From NCBI GenBank assembly GCA_963678255.2, contig CAXXTW010000001.1, positions 310,001-374,000 of the forward strand: 64,000 nucleotides of DNA. Direction: 5' to 3'. The position numbers and the translations under genes were made by a program. The notes below the pieces were generated by a model. That model saw only the letters and a program-made list of their open reading frames with translations. It did not search any database and had not been told where the DNA came from. This DNA comes from G963678255 sp963678255 (lineage in GTDB: Bacteria > Cloacimonadota > Cloacimonadia > Cloacimonadales > WRIO01). Below, piece by piece: positions 27,556 to 37,277 of the stretch; position 1 is the first letter of the stretch, and every line of letters starts with the position of its first letter.

Positions 27556-28005
27556 ATGAAGATTTACACAACACGTTTTGGTGAAATTGAGATATCAGAA
27601 GAAACCGTAATACAATTCCCATCTGGAATCTTAGGGTTTCCTGACTCAAAGTCTTATGCCCTGTTAAACACAGATGATGCTTCTCCATTAAAGTGGTTAC
27701 AATCAGTTGATGATCCATCTTTAGCTTTTGTAGTTACAAATCCAAATTTGTTTAAGCCAGACTACATTATTGATGCTTATCGCAATGATCTTTTTGACAT
27801 TGATGTAAAGAATGCAGAAGAAGTATTGGTATTAGTTATTGTAACCGTACCAAAAGATCCATCCAAGATGACAGCAAACTTAAAAGGACCTATCTTGATT
27901 AATACATTAAATAGAAAAGCAAAACAATTAATCGTTGATAATCAGGAATATGAAATCAAGTATAGATTATTAGCTGAAGAAGATGCCATGGTTGCTTTTG
28001 GTTAA
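27556..28005 (+). CDS. fliW: Flagellar assembly factor FliW
   Basis: FliW binds CsrA allosterically and flagellin, releasing CsrA when flagellin is sequestered. The 149-residue protein shows family motifs FGEIEISEETVIQFPSGILGF and LLNTDDASPLKWLQSVDDPSLAFVV (each in part), then a VNLKGPILIN-like block (TANLKGPILINTLNRKAKQ). AAAGGAG precedes the ATG. It is the last gene of the operon. Confidence 0.95.
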   Translation: MKIYTTRFGEIEISEETVIQFPSGILGFPDSKSYALLNTDDASPLKWLQSVDDPSLAFVVTNPNLFKPDYIIDAYRNDLFDIDVKNAEEVLVLVIVTVPKDPSKMTANLKGPILINTLNRKAKQLIVDNQEYEIKYRLLAEEDAMVAFG

Positions 28006-28084
28006 ATATTCTTCCAAACATTAAGAAGGGATTCTTGTGGAGCAATCCATTATCCAGGGAAGGATCATGTTTGGATCGAGAGAA

Positions 28085-28121
28085 CAATTCTTAGCAAAAA
28101 TAAGGTTTTTGCTAAGAATTG
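28085..28121. repeat. Perfect 16-bp inverted repeat downstream of fliW
   Basis: CAATTCTTAGCAAAAA (28085-28100) and its exact complement (28106-28121) flank a TAAGG loop. No T-run follows, so it is not a standard terminator. It may stabilise the 3' end of the flagellar mRNA or be a protein-binding site. The remaining 28006-28297 sequence holds no gene. Confidence 0.6.
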
Positions 28122-28297
28122 CATAATATTAGTTATATTTGTATTTTGTATATATTCAAGACACACTCTTTATAGCGTTTAGTTTCAGTTTTATAATACT
28201 TTCATGGAGAAAACAATAGATTTGACATAGAGTTTGAATGATTATTTTCAGAAAAAATGCTGAGTTAGAAGCAAATAATTTTGAGATTTACCTCATA

Positions 28298-28328
28298 AAA
28301 AAAAAGCCTGTTAAAAAACAGGCTTTTT
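28298..28328. terminator. Bidirectional terminator of groEL and flagellar operon
   Basis: AAAAAGCCTGTT pairs with AACAGGCTTTTT around a short A loop, flanked by A and T runs. It lies 19 nt beyond the groEL stop and can also end transcripts coming from fliW. Confidence 0.9.
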
Positions 28329-28346
28329 GATTTATGCGAAATTTGA

Positions 28347-29987
28347 TTAATACATTCCGCCCATGCCACCCATACCAGGATTGGCAGGCATAGCAGGTTC
28401 GTCTTTTTTAATATCAGTAACTAAGCATTCAGTTGTTAAGAATAATCCAGCAATAGAGATTGCATTTTGAACAGCGCTGCGAACAACTTTAGAAGGATCA
28501 ATAACACCAGCTTGTAATAAGTTTTCAAACTGATTAGCAGCTGCGTTGTATCCCCAAGTGTAGTCATTGGAAGCTAGTAATTTTTCAACAATCACAGCGC
28601 CTTCTTCACCAGCATTTTTTGCGATCTGATAAGCAGGGACACATAAAGCTTTACGTAAGAGATCAGCAGCAACTTTTTCTTCGTGAGAAGCGTCAGCTTC
28701 AACAACAATAGCTTTAGCAGCCTGAATAAGAGTAACACCGCCACCAGGAACAATTCCTTCTTCCACAGCGGCTCTAGTTGCATGTAAAGCATCATCAACA
28801 CGAGCTTTTTTCTCTTTCATTTCAGTTTCAGTAGCTGCGCCAATTTTAATAACAGCCACACCAGAACTTAATTTAGCAAGTCTTTCTTGTAATTTTTCTT
28901 TATCATAATCAGAAGTAGTTTCTTCGATTTGAGCTTTAATTTGTTTAACTCTTCCGTCAAGTTTAGCTTTTTCGCCTAAACCTTCGCGGATAGTTGTATT
29001 TTCTTTTTCAACAATAACTTTCTTAGCTCTTCCGAGATCTTCAAGTTGAGCTGAATCGAGTTTTCTTCCCATTTCTTCGGAAATAACTTCACCGCCGGTA
29101 AGGATAGCAATATCTTCCATCATAGCTTTTCTTCTGTCACCAAAGCCAGGAGCTTTGACAGCAACAACGTTTAAGGTGCCACGAAGTTTGTTAACAACTA
29201 AAGTAGCAAGAGCTTCACCTTCGACATCTTCAGCGATGATTAATAAAGGTTTACCAGTTTGAGCAACAATTTGTAAGATGGGTAAAAGGTCTTTCATTAC
29301 ACTGATTTTTTTATCATATAATAAAATGAAAGCATCTTCCATTTCAGCAATCATTTTGTCAGGATCAGTAACAAAGTAAGGAGAAATATGACCACGATCA
29401 AATTGCATTCCTTCAACGGTATCTAAAGTTGTTTCGATAGACTTAGCTTCTTCAACATTAATGATACCTTCTTTTCCTACTTTTTCCATAGCAAGAGCGA
29501 TCAAGTTACCAATTTCAGAGTCATTATTAGCAGAGATTGAAGCAATCTTCGCAATTTCATCAGAATTAACAATTGGTTTACTATAATCATGAATTTTGTT
29601 GATAACTTGTTTACCGGCTTTTTCAAGTCCTCTTTTAAGGTACATAGGGTTAACACCAGCAGTAACATGTTTTAACCCTTCTTCGATGATTGCTTGGGTA
29701 AGAATGGTTGCAGTGGTAGTACCATCCCCTGCTATATCATGAGTTTTTTCAGCGACTTCTTTGCAAAGTTGCGCGCCCATATTTTCAAAAGGGTCATCAA
29801 GTTCAATTTCTTTAGCAATAGTAACGCCGTCGTTTGTAATAATTGGAGATCCAAATTTTTTGTCTAAAACAACATTACGACCCCGAGGTCCCAAGGTTAC
29901 TTTAACAGCATCAGCTAATTTGTCCACGCCGACTTTTAATGCGGTGCGAGCTTCATGTCCAAACTTCATTTGTTTAGCCATTTTCAC
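28347..29987 (-). CDS. groL: Chaperonin GroEL (60 kDa)
   Basis: The ATP-dependent folding chamber subunit: 546 residues, standard length. It has KFGHEARTALKVGVDKLADAV at the start (in part), the ATP site AGDGTTTATILTQAI, the VKAPGFGDRRKAM block and a GGMGGMY tail. AGGAGG-type sequence precedes the ATG. groES is not adjacent: upstream lies a CIRCE-controlled promoter and then an unrelated gene. groES must be elsewhere, or this is an additional groEL copy. Confidence 0.98.
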   Translation of the reverse strand: MKMAKQMKFGHEARTALKVGVDKLADAVKVTLGPRGRNVVLDKKFGSPIITNDGVTIAKEIELDDPFENMGAQLCKEVAEKTHDIAGDGTTTATILTQAIIEEGLKHVTAGVNPMYLKRGLEKAGKQVINKIHDYSKPIVNSDEIAKIASISANNDSEIGNLIALAMEKVGKEGIINVEEAKSIETTLDTVEGMQFDRGHISPYFVTDPDKMIAEMEDAFILLYDKKISVMKDLLPILQIVAQTGKPLLIIAEDVEGEALATLVVNKLRGTLNVVAVKAPGFGDRRKAMMEDIAILTGGEVISEEMGRKLDSAQLEDLGRAKKVIVEKENTTIREGLGEKAKLDGRVKQIKAQIEETTSDYDKEKLQERLAKLSSGVAVIKIGAATETEMKEKKARVDDALHATRAAVEEGIVPGGGVTLIQAAKAIVVEADASHEEKVAADLLRKALCVPAYQIAKNAGEEGAVIVEKLLASNDYTWGYNAAANQFENLLQAGVIDPSKVVRSAVQNAISIAGLFLTTECLVTDIKKDEPAMPANPGMGGMGGMY

Positions 29988-30009
29988 ATCCTCCTTTTCT
30001 ATTTTATAA

Positions 30010-30036
30010 TTAGCAATTTACACTTATGAGTGCTAA
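30010..30036. promoter_or_regulatory. CIRCE operator (HrcA-binding site)
   Basis: TTAGCAATT-N9-GAGTGCTAA compares with the consensus TTAGCACTC-N9-GAGTGCTAA; one arm is exact and the other differs at two of nine positions. It lies between the groEL promoter and start codon, so HrcA repression of groEL is expected. Confidence 0.9.
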
Positions 30037-30062
30037 TAATAATATAATTAGATTATTGTCAA
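30036..30062 (-). promoter_or_regulatory. groEL promoter
   Basis: Reverse-strand TTGACA at 30057-30062. The best -10 candidates are TATTAT (15-nt spacing) or TATTAG (18-nt spacing), both touching the CIRCE site, which fits repression by steric block. Confidence 0.6.
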
Positions 30063-30133
30063 GAAAAAATTATTTTTTTGTTTTAGATTACAGAGAGAAG
30101 AAATTAAAACGTTACTATTTGAAATAGAGCAAG

Positions 30134-33100
30134 TTATAATTTTAACTCTTGTATTCTTCTCAAATAGATTTGTTTGTTAATTTTTTTATAGAGCGCATTA
30201 TAGAGTTCCAGAGATTTATTTTTATAATCAGGATTATTATCAATTAAAAAGAGTTCATAATAGAGATAAGCAATTTTTTCATGTTCGGAGTGTTGGTTTA
30301 ATAAATCAAGTAATTGAGTTTCAGCTACAGCTTTATTTTTAAAGGCTAAGAGATGGAATTGGTTGACTTTAGTATAGAATAGCATGTTTTTATCTTGAAG
30401 GTCATTCGCAAGTTTAATGGTTTTTTTGTTATAAAACTCAGCTTTTTTAGTGTTATTAGTAATAATATAAAGATTAGTTAAGTTATGAAAGAAATCGCAT
30501 AGGTAGTATTTTTGGCCGTGGGCTTTACCGAGTTTGATAGCTTTCAGGTACAATTTTTCAGAGACACTATATTTTTCTAAGTGTTTATAGGAATTTGCAA
30601 GATAGCACAGAGCTAGGCTCAGTCCAATTTTATCTCCAGTTTCCAGACTGATTTTTTTTCTAAATTCAAAACATTCAATCGCTTTATCAAATTCTCCTTT
30701 TTCAAGATGCATATTGCCAATATTTCCGATAGCGATGCTTAATCCGGCATTATCACCGATATCTTCACATATTTTTTTATCCATTTCAAGATTATCCATA
30801 GATTTTTCATAATCACCTAATTCCCAATACAATAGCCCCAGATTACCGCAAGCACTGCTTAATCCATTTTTATCTTCAGAAGCCAGGGATGATTGTTTCC
30901 AATATTCCAAATTGATTTTTGCCTTTTCAAAATCACCTTTTGTGAAGTAGATCAATCCAATATTTCCTGTTGCGTAAGCAGAACCAGTTTTATCACCTAA
31001 TTCATTTGAAGTATCCAGCCAATAATTATAGTTTATAAGCGCTTTTTCTAAATCGCCCAGATTCCAATAAGCTGTTCCCAGATTACCTACAGAATCAGCC
31101 AATCCTCTTTTATCGCCAATTTCTTCACAGATTTTCATTTTTTCAATCAAGCAATCTTTACCTTTATCAAATTCTCCAGTGTTAAGATAGACAATGCCCA
31201 TATTTCCTAAAGCCTGAGAGAGGCTAGATTTGTTATTTAAGGATTCGCAATAAGTTTTTTGAGATTGATAGCATTCCATAGCTTTTAGATAGTTACCTTG
31301 ATTCCAATAGATAACCCCAATGTTACCAATGGTATTGATAATATTGTTGATATCTTTTAGTTTTTTTGACAAGGCAATTTTCTTTTCAAAGTAGTTCATA
31401 GCCTGATCGTATTGGAAGAGATTGAGATGAATAATACCAAGGTTACCATAAACAAGATTAATTTGATTGTCATTATTAATTTTTTCAGCGATTTTCAAAG
31501 CTTCTTTAAAGCAGTTAAAAGCCTGATCATATAAGTCTCGACTTCTATAAACAATACCCAGAGCGTTAAGAAACTCAGCTAATTGCTCAATGTTATCAGT
31601 TTGTTTGAGAATATCTATGTAGTGTTTGAGAAAGAGTTCTTCTTCATCCCATTTACCAAGAGTATTTAGAATATTTGCTTTCTTGATATAGGTTTCCTGA
31701 TTTTGAATAAAATCAATACCTAATTCAATTGAACGATTATAGCAAAAAAGAGCTTTTTCATTTTGGTATCTATTATAATGCATATTTGCTGCTTTTTGAT
31801 AGTATTCAATGGCTTTATCGTTTTTTTGAGCTTTGTCATAATGATAAGCAAGTTCAGGAAATTTTTCAGGAGAGTCAGGATATAAGTTTTCAATACTGAT
31901 CGCGGCATGAAGGTGCAATTTTTTTAATCTTTCTCTTAATTGCATATCATAGACAGTTTCCTGAAGGAGAGAGTGTTTAAAAATGTATTTAATGCTAGAA
32001 AGAAGATACCAGATTTGTTGATTTTCAATTTCCTGAAAGATAACATCTAAGTCATTATCTTTTATAAGAAGTTTATCATACAGTTCTATCATTTTTCTAA
32101 GAGTTTCTATTTCAATTTCACGCCCTAAGACAGAAGCAATTTGAACGATTTCTTTTAGGTCATTTGTCAATCTATCTATCCTAGCAATCATAATACTGAC
32201 AAGATCAACAGGTAATTTATGATCAAATTTCATCAATTGATATTGATGATTTTTAAATTCTACAAGTCTGTTTTCTTTTAGATAGTAACAGTATTGTTCA
32301 ATATAAAAAGGATTATTGTCTGTTAACTGGAGAATTCTGTTAATAAGCATATTTTCAGTTGGGTCACCCAGGAGGTTTGTAACTAATTTTTTAGCAATTG
32401 TATCTGATAGCCTTTTTAATTCAATGGAATGGGATATGATTTTATTATTAAACCTAAGTGGTTTTTTTTCACCATTATCTTCATAGCGACTGCTAAAGAC
32501 AAGCATGATAGGAAAGTCTTCAATATGAAGCATTAGGTTTGTTAAGATATTTTCAGAAACAGAGTCAAGCCAATGAGTATCTTCAATAACAAGAATAAGA
32601 GGCTTAATTAAGCTAAGTCCTTTCATAAATTCTTTAATTGCTATGAGGGTGTTATCATATCTTGATTTTGGCTCTAATTGTTCAAAGAGAGAGTCAGAAA
32701 TATTAATATTGAGTAAACCGGCGAAAAATGATTTTGTTCTATTCAGCTCTTTTATTATTTGCTCAATTCCCTGATCTGCCAAACAATTCAGCTTTACGAT
32801 AAACTGATCGAAGTATTCATTAAAAGTGGATCTTTTTTTTTCGAGAGAATACGAGTTATTAATATGAAAAAATGATTTAAAGAATTGAATGAATGGGTTC
32901 ATACTCTTAGAGAGGATATTATCAGTTTGCAGAGAGATGATTTGAGAATCTTTTGATTTTTTAAAGACAAATTCGTTAATGAGTCTGCTTTTCCCCATTC
33001 CTGCGTCTCCATAGATAGAGAATACTCCCGCATATTTTTTGGATTTTAAAGGAAGAGAAGCAATATTTAATAAATCAAGTTCTTTCTCAAAGCCCAATAA

Positions 33101-34324
33101 GGGATTTAGAGGTTTTTGGAATGAATGATTAGAATTTTGTTTTTTAATTTTAAATAGTTTTTGAGGGTTGTTTTTTCCTTTTAGTTTTTTAAAACCTATC
33201 TCCTCAGTTTTGTATCTTATTTGAATTTTTTTATTTAAACTATTATTAATTACTATTTCAGCATTTTCAGCAAGTTGCATCAAAGCAGAAGCCTGGTTTA
33301 CCACTTCACCGAGGCAGGTGTATTCAGCTCTTTTTTTACTTCCGATGAACCCGGCATATACAAGACCTTCGTTAATACCAATTTTAATTTTTTTCTTAAA
33401 TTGAGAGCGTAAAGCTAAAACAAAATCAATAGCTCTGATCAGATCATTTTCATAAGAAAAAGGTGCACCAAAGAAAATGACTAGTAAAAGACCTTTATCA
33501 CCGTAATCAATTTTATTGAAATAGCCGCCATATTGTTTGGTAGAATTTATAATATCAACAATAATTTTGTCTGTTTTTAAGACGGATTTATTTTCCAATA
33601 TGGAGACGAAAATACTTATTACTTCCCTAAATTCTCCCTTAATTTTACTTTTTAAGATGGTTTGAGGAAAAAAATCCTTTAAACAAGATTGAGAAAGATA
33701 AGGGATTAATTTTTCAGGCCTTTTTATATAATTGTTTTTATTATCAATCTGGAAGAAATTAGAGTGGAGTTGTTTAACGGAAATAGATAAATTTAGGTTT
33801 TGGTAAAACGATTGATGTAAAACAATTCCATTATGATTTGAAAGAGAACCTGCTTTAATACCATTGTCAATAGCGTCACCATTAAAATAGTATGTTTTTT
33901 GATTTCCTTCACCAATAATTCTCCAATTAACCGTTCCAAAAGATAAGCCAGATTTTAGAAACAGAGGGAAACCAGATAACAGAGATTCGGTAAGAATAAT
34001 ATTTTCAAAAGATTCATTAATGTCATTTATGCAGGAAAGAACTTCCAGATTACAGGTATTTTTTGTGAAAAGAGAAGTAAACCCGTCACCGGCAAAGGAA
34101 GTAATAACCCCATCATATTGATAAACGATATCTATAATCGGGTTGAATAGAGTATTCATGATGTTAGAAAGAGTTTCAGCCCCTTCTTTACCAAGGTTCA
34201 TCAGTTTTTCTGTCATTTGAGTAAAGCCTGTAATATCCAAATATAAGACAAAGCACTCGAGCTTTCCATAGAATTTATTAATTTCAAAATTAGCATTAAT
34301 AATTTGAGGGATTAAATTTCTCAT
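30134..34324 (-). CDS. Giant tandem class III cyclase / AAA-type ATPase / TPR protein (sAC-like)
   Basis: A 1396-residue cytosolic protein. Two class III nucleotidyl cyclase domains come first. Domain 1 (~20-200) has both metal-binding aspartates (Asp30 in LYLDITGFT, Asp80 in FAGDGFTSLF). Domain 2 (~225-390) lacks the first aspartate (FVSILENK) but has YTCLGEVVNQASALMQLA. They look complementary, as in the C1/C2 pair of soluble adenylyl cyclase. A STAND/AAA-type NTPase follows (P-loop GDAGMGKSR at 439-447; LILVIEDTHWLD as Walker B). About 14 TPR units fill ~830-1390 (GNLGIVYxxxG(D/E)xxKA pattern, several nearly identical). Likely a cAMP-producing signal integrator; activity is inferred. Confidence 0.85.
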   Translation of the reverse strand: MRNLIPQIINANFEINKFYGKLECFVLYLDITGFTQMTEKLMNLGKEGAETLSNIMNTLFNPIIDIVYQYDGVITSFAGDGFTSLFTKNTCNLEVLSCINDINESFENIILTESLLSGFPLFLKSGLSFGTVNWRIIGEGNQKTYYFNGDAIDNGIKAGSLSNHNGIVLHQSFYQNLNLSISVKQLHSNFFQIDNKNNYIKRPEKLIPYLSQSCLKDFFPQTILKSKIKGEFREVISIFVSILENKSVLKTDKIIVDIINSTKQYGGYFNKIDYGDKGLLLVIFFGAPFSYENDLIRAIDFVLALRSQFKKKIKIGINEGLVYAGFIGSKKRAEYTCLGEVVNQASALMQLAENAEIVINNSLNKKIQIRYKTEEIGFKKLKGKNNPQKLFKIKKQNSNHSFQKPLNPLLGFEKELDLLNIASLPLKSKKYAGVFSIYGDAGMGKSRLINEFVFKKSKDSQIISLQTDNILSKSMNPFIQFFKSFFHINNSYSLEKKRSTFNEYFDQFIVKLNCLADQGIEQIIKELNRTKSFFAGLLNINISDSLFEQLEPKSRYDNTLIAIKEFMKGLSLIKPLILVIEDTHWLDSVSENILTNLMLHIEDFPIMLVFSSRYEDNGEKKPLRFNNKIISHSIELKRLSDTIAKKLVTNLLGDPTENMLINRILQLTDNNPFYIEQYCYYLKENRLVEFKNHQYQLMKFDHKLPVDLVSIMIARIDRLTNDLKEIVQIASVLGREIEIETLRKMIELYDKLLIKDNDLDVIFQEIENQQIWYLLSSIKYIFKHSLLQETVYDMQLRERLKKLHLHAAISIENLYPDSPEKFPELAYHYDKAQKNDKAIEYYQKAANMHYNRYQNEKALFCYNRSIELGIDFIQNQETYIKKANILNTLGKWDEEELFLKHYIDILKQTDNIEQLAEFLNALGIVYRSRDLYDQAFNCFKEALKIAEKINNDNQINLVYGNLGIIHLNLFQYDQAMNYFEKKIALSKKLKDINNIINTIGNIGVIYWNQGNYLKAMECYQSQKTYCESLNNKSSLSQALGNMGIVYLNTGEFDKGKDCLIEKMKICEEIGDKRGLADSVGNLGTAYWNLGDLEKALINYNYWLDTSNELGDKTGSAYATGNIGLIYFTKGDFEKAKINLEYWKQSSLASEDKNGLSSACGNLGLLYWELGDYEKSMDNLEMDKKICEDIGDNAGLSIAIGNIGNMHLEKGEFDKAIECFEFRKKISLETGDKIGLSLALCYLANSYKHLEKYSVSEKLYLKAIKLGKAHGQKYYLCDFFHNLTNLYIITNNTKKAEFYNKKTIKLANDLQDKNMLFYTKVNQFHLLAFKNKAVAETQLLDLLNQHSEHEKIAYLYYELFLIDNNPDYKNKSLELYNALYKKINKQIYLRRIQELKL

Positions 34325-34766
34325 AATTTTTACTCATTTACAATATTTAACGAACTCAATGTGTATTCAAAAACTGTACATTCAATTATTTTTACACATC
34401 TATCATCATTATTTTTCAAATATAAGAATTCTCAATTTAATTGTCAATGTAAAGTTGCAAAGGAGAAATACGGACATTTAAGAAAGTTTATAAAGTCAAG
34501 CCAACTTTTTAGTTATAGTATTAAATAAAAGGAGAGAGCACCGTATTAGGAAAGAGTTTAGAACGAATTAGCTTGCAGGTGGTGTTAATAGAACTTTATA
34601 AGTGGTAATTTACTTCTTGTAAGAAATGAAAGTATATTCTCATAAATTCTGTAGAGAACTTAGTAATAAATGCTTTGAGAGAGTACATAGGTATTCCTCT
34701 ATGAGAGTTATAATGGTGTTCACCATGATCAGGCATTAAGAAATATCGAAATTTTATAAATCTTTA
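34325..34766. other. Intergenic, no gene recognised
   Basis: Frequent stops in all frames. The segment 34515-34570 (AAAAGGAGAGAGCACC, then AGAGTTTAGAACGAATTAGCTTGCA in part) resembles one at 21505-21555 upstream of the flagellar operon. This may be a dispersed repeat or small RNA; nothing else is supportable. Confidence 0.4.
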
Positions 34767-34794
34767 TTGACTTTTAGACAAAAAACCTTATAAT
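34767..34794 (+). promoter_or_regulatory. Sigma-70 promoter of the ZIP transporter gene
   Basis: TTGACT (34767-34772), 16-nt spacer, TATAAT (34789-34794). The leader is about 60 nt with AGGAG before the ATG. Confidence 0.75.
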
Positions 34795-34859
34795 TTATTT
34801 ATGGTTGATAGGGTTAAAGAGTATTCGACCAGACAAAAATAAATATTATAGGAGTCCAA

Positions 34860-35657
34860 ATGGAATTTTTCATAAACTTATCTCCAGTAATGCAAGCCTT
34901 ACTGGCAACGATTTTTACATGGTTTGTTACAGCAGTTGGATCTTCTATGGTAATATTTTTTAAAACAGTCAATAAAACATTATTAGATCTAATGTTAGGT
35001 TTTGCTGCAGGAGTAATGATAGCTGCGAGTTTTTGGTCATTATTAAATCCGGCTATAGAGATGTCTAATGGATCATGGGTTCCGGCAGTAGTTGGATTTT
35101 TAGTAGGTGGTGCTTTTTTAAGAGGAGCTGATTTAATAATTCCTCATTTACATAAAGTTGGAAGTTATGAGGATAAAGAAGGGGTTACTTCCAAACTTCC
35201 ACGTTCAACTCTAATGGTATTTGCTATCACACTTCATAATTTTCCAGAAGGTTTAGCTGTCGGAGTAGCCTTTGGAGCAGCAGGTTTAGGCCTTCATTCA
35301 GCAACATTAACTGGCGCAATTGCTTTAGCCATAGGAATAGGAATTCAAAACTTTCCGGAAGGTGCAGCGGTCTCCATACCACTAAGAATAGAAGGGATAA
35401 GCCGTTGGAGAAGTTTTATGTGGGGACAGTTTTCTGGCATGGTAGAACCTATAGCGGGTGTTATTGGCGCAACTATTGTTTTGACATCCCAAGCAATACT
35501 TCCCTATGCCTTGTCATTTGCTGCAGGTGCAATGATCTATGTTGTTGCAGAAGAAGTCATTCCAGAAGCGCATTCTAGTGGTAAATCAGATATAGCAACA
35601 ATAGGTGTAATTATTGGTTTTGCATTAATGATGGCATTAGATGTAGCATTAGGATAG
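34860..35657 (+). CDS. ZIP-family divalent metal transporter (GufA/ZupT-like)
   Basis: An inner-membrane importer of zinc or related divalent metals. It has 265 residues with eight predicted membrane helices and the metal-pathway motifs HNFPEGLAVGVAFGA (TM4) and IGIQNFPEGAAVSIPLR (TM5). It also has the family's E in VVAEEVIPEAH. AGGAG lies 6 nt before the ATG. It is monocistronic behind its own promoter; an insertion sequence begins about 9 bp past the stop. Confidence 0.93.
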   Translation: MEFFINLSPVMQALLATIFTWFVTAVGSSMVIFFKTVNKTLLDLMLGFAAGVMIAASFWSLLNPAIEMSNGSWVPAVVGFLVGGAFLRGADLIIPHLHKVGSYEDKEGVTSKLPRSTLMVFAITLHNFPEGLAVGVAFGAAGLGLHSATLTGAIALAIGIGIQNFPEGAAVSIPLRIEGISRWRSFMWGQFSGMVEPIAGVIGATIVLTSQAILPYALSFAAGAMIYVVAEEVIPEAHSSGKSDIATIGVIIGFALMMALDVALG

Positions 35658-35666
35658 GATTCAGTC

Positions 35667-37277
35667 ATACCTCGGAAAAAAATCAGAAATCTAGCAAATA
35701 ATCTTCAATACTGGATTTTAAGCCCTCCAATGAGTAAAAATAGTGATAAAATATTATCTCGCTCTAGTTTTAGTATTATGAGTTTCAAATTCGTTTTTTT
35801 TCAGAAGTAAAAGTTAAAAAATCATCATTTTCTTTTAAGAAATTCTAAATGTAATAAAGACAAAAAATAATCACAAAGTATTGATAAATATAATATATAG
35901 CTTGACAAGTAGAGCCTCAACTTTAATATGGTTTGTAGAAAAAAAAACAAAAAGAGAGGCTTTAAAATGCAAATTAATGAAACTGCCGATAAAATACAAG
36001 ATAAATTTGAAAATTTTTTAAACAAATACTCAGAAATTCTTTCTAAACCATACTTTAAATGCTTTAAAGAAACGCTTATAGGGCTACTTTCAGCTTCAAA
36101 TCCTATTGTTAGACAAATTGTTCAGTATATACTAGGAACAGCGTGTTTAAAAAAGAAGCAGGAACGCATAGGGTATCATCTTGATAATGCCAAACTTTTT
36201 GAAGAACTCAACCAAGCCCATTTTATATCAGAAACTAAAAAAATAACGGAAGAAAGTCTCATTATAATTGATGAAAGTAATATTGTAAAACCCTGTGCAA
36301 AAAAAATGGAACATCTCAAAAAAGTAAGAGATGGATCAACTGGCGAATATCAAAACGGGTATTATAGTTTTAATGCTACCGTTGTTAATACTGCAAATGC
36401 AGGAAGCGTTTCAATTTCACCTTTATATTCCTATGTTTATTCAAACAGTATTGAAAATGAAACTAAAAACGAAAGACTAAGTATCTTTCTTGTTGAATCA
36501 ACCATATTTTCCTGTAACAAGGGTATTTATGTCTTCGATAGAGGCTATGATGACAAAAAGCTGATGAGCCAGCTTGTTGAACAGGAAAATGGTTTTGTTA
36601 TCAGAGCAGTTGGAAACAGAGATCTGATCGTTGATAATGAAAAGAGGAAGTTTAAAGATGTTGTGAATGAGATGGAACTAAAACATCAGCACCAATGCCC
36701 TTATAAGAAAAAGACATTTAATTATGGAGCTAAAAAAGTTCGTATTAATACAGACCCTCATCCGACTAAGAACCCAAACACGATAGAAGTATGGCTGATA
36801 AAAGTAAGATATGATAAAAAAGGAGGCTTTTTTTATTTCTTTGCAAGTTTTAAAAATAATCTATTCTCTGAGAAGCAAATAGGACAAAAAGTATTGGAGA
36901 TTTATTCAAAAAGATGGAAAATAGAAGAGCAATTTAGACAGATTAAACAGCAATTGAATCTTGAAAAAATACAACTTCTTAAATATCAACGAATTCAGAC
37001 ACTGAATTTATGGATGAATATACTTGTTAATTTTATTTATTCCTGTAAAAAGTTTTTTATTAAAGCAGACATGCCTTACTCAAAATATCTGATGGATCAT
37101 AATAAAGACTATACTATGATTAACGGCTTTGCCTATTACAGAATTACATCACTAATCCAAAGAATCTTCTTATCTATTCAAAGAAGAAAAACAAAACAAT
37201 ACAATACAAACGAGGAAAATGTGAAGATAATAGGCAAATTACGCTGGAGTCATACGGTGTTGAATTTTTCGGGGTAT
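35667..37277 (+). mobile_element. IS4-family insertion sequence (about 1.6 kb)
   Basis: The left end ATACCTCGGAAAAAAATCA (from 35667) and the right end, read in reverse (ATACCCCGAAAAATTCA, ending 37277), form imperfect terminal inverted repeats around an IS4-type transposase gene. No target duplication is visible next to these ends, so the exact borders are tentative. The transposase frame runs 15 bp past the proposed right end. Confidence 0.5.
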
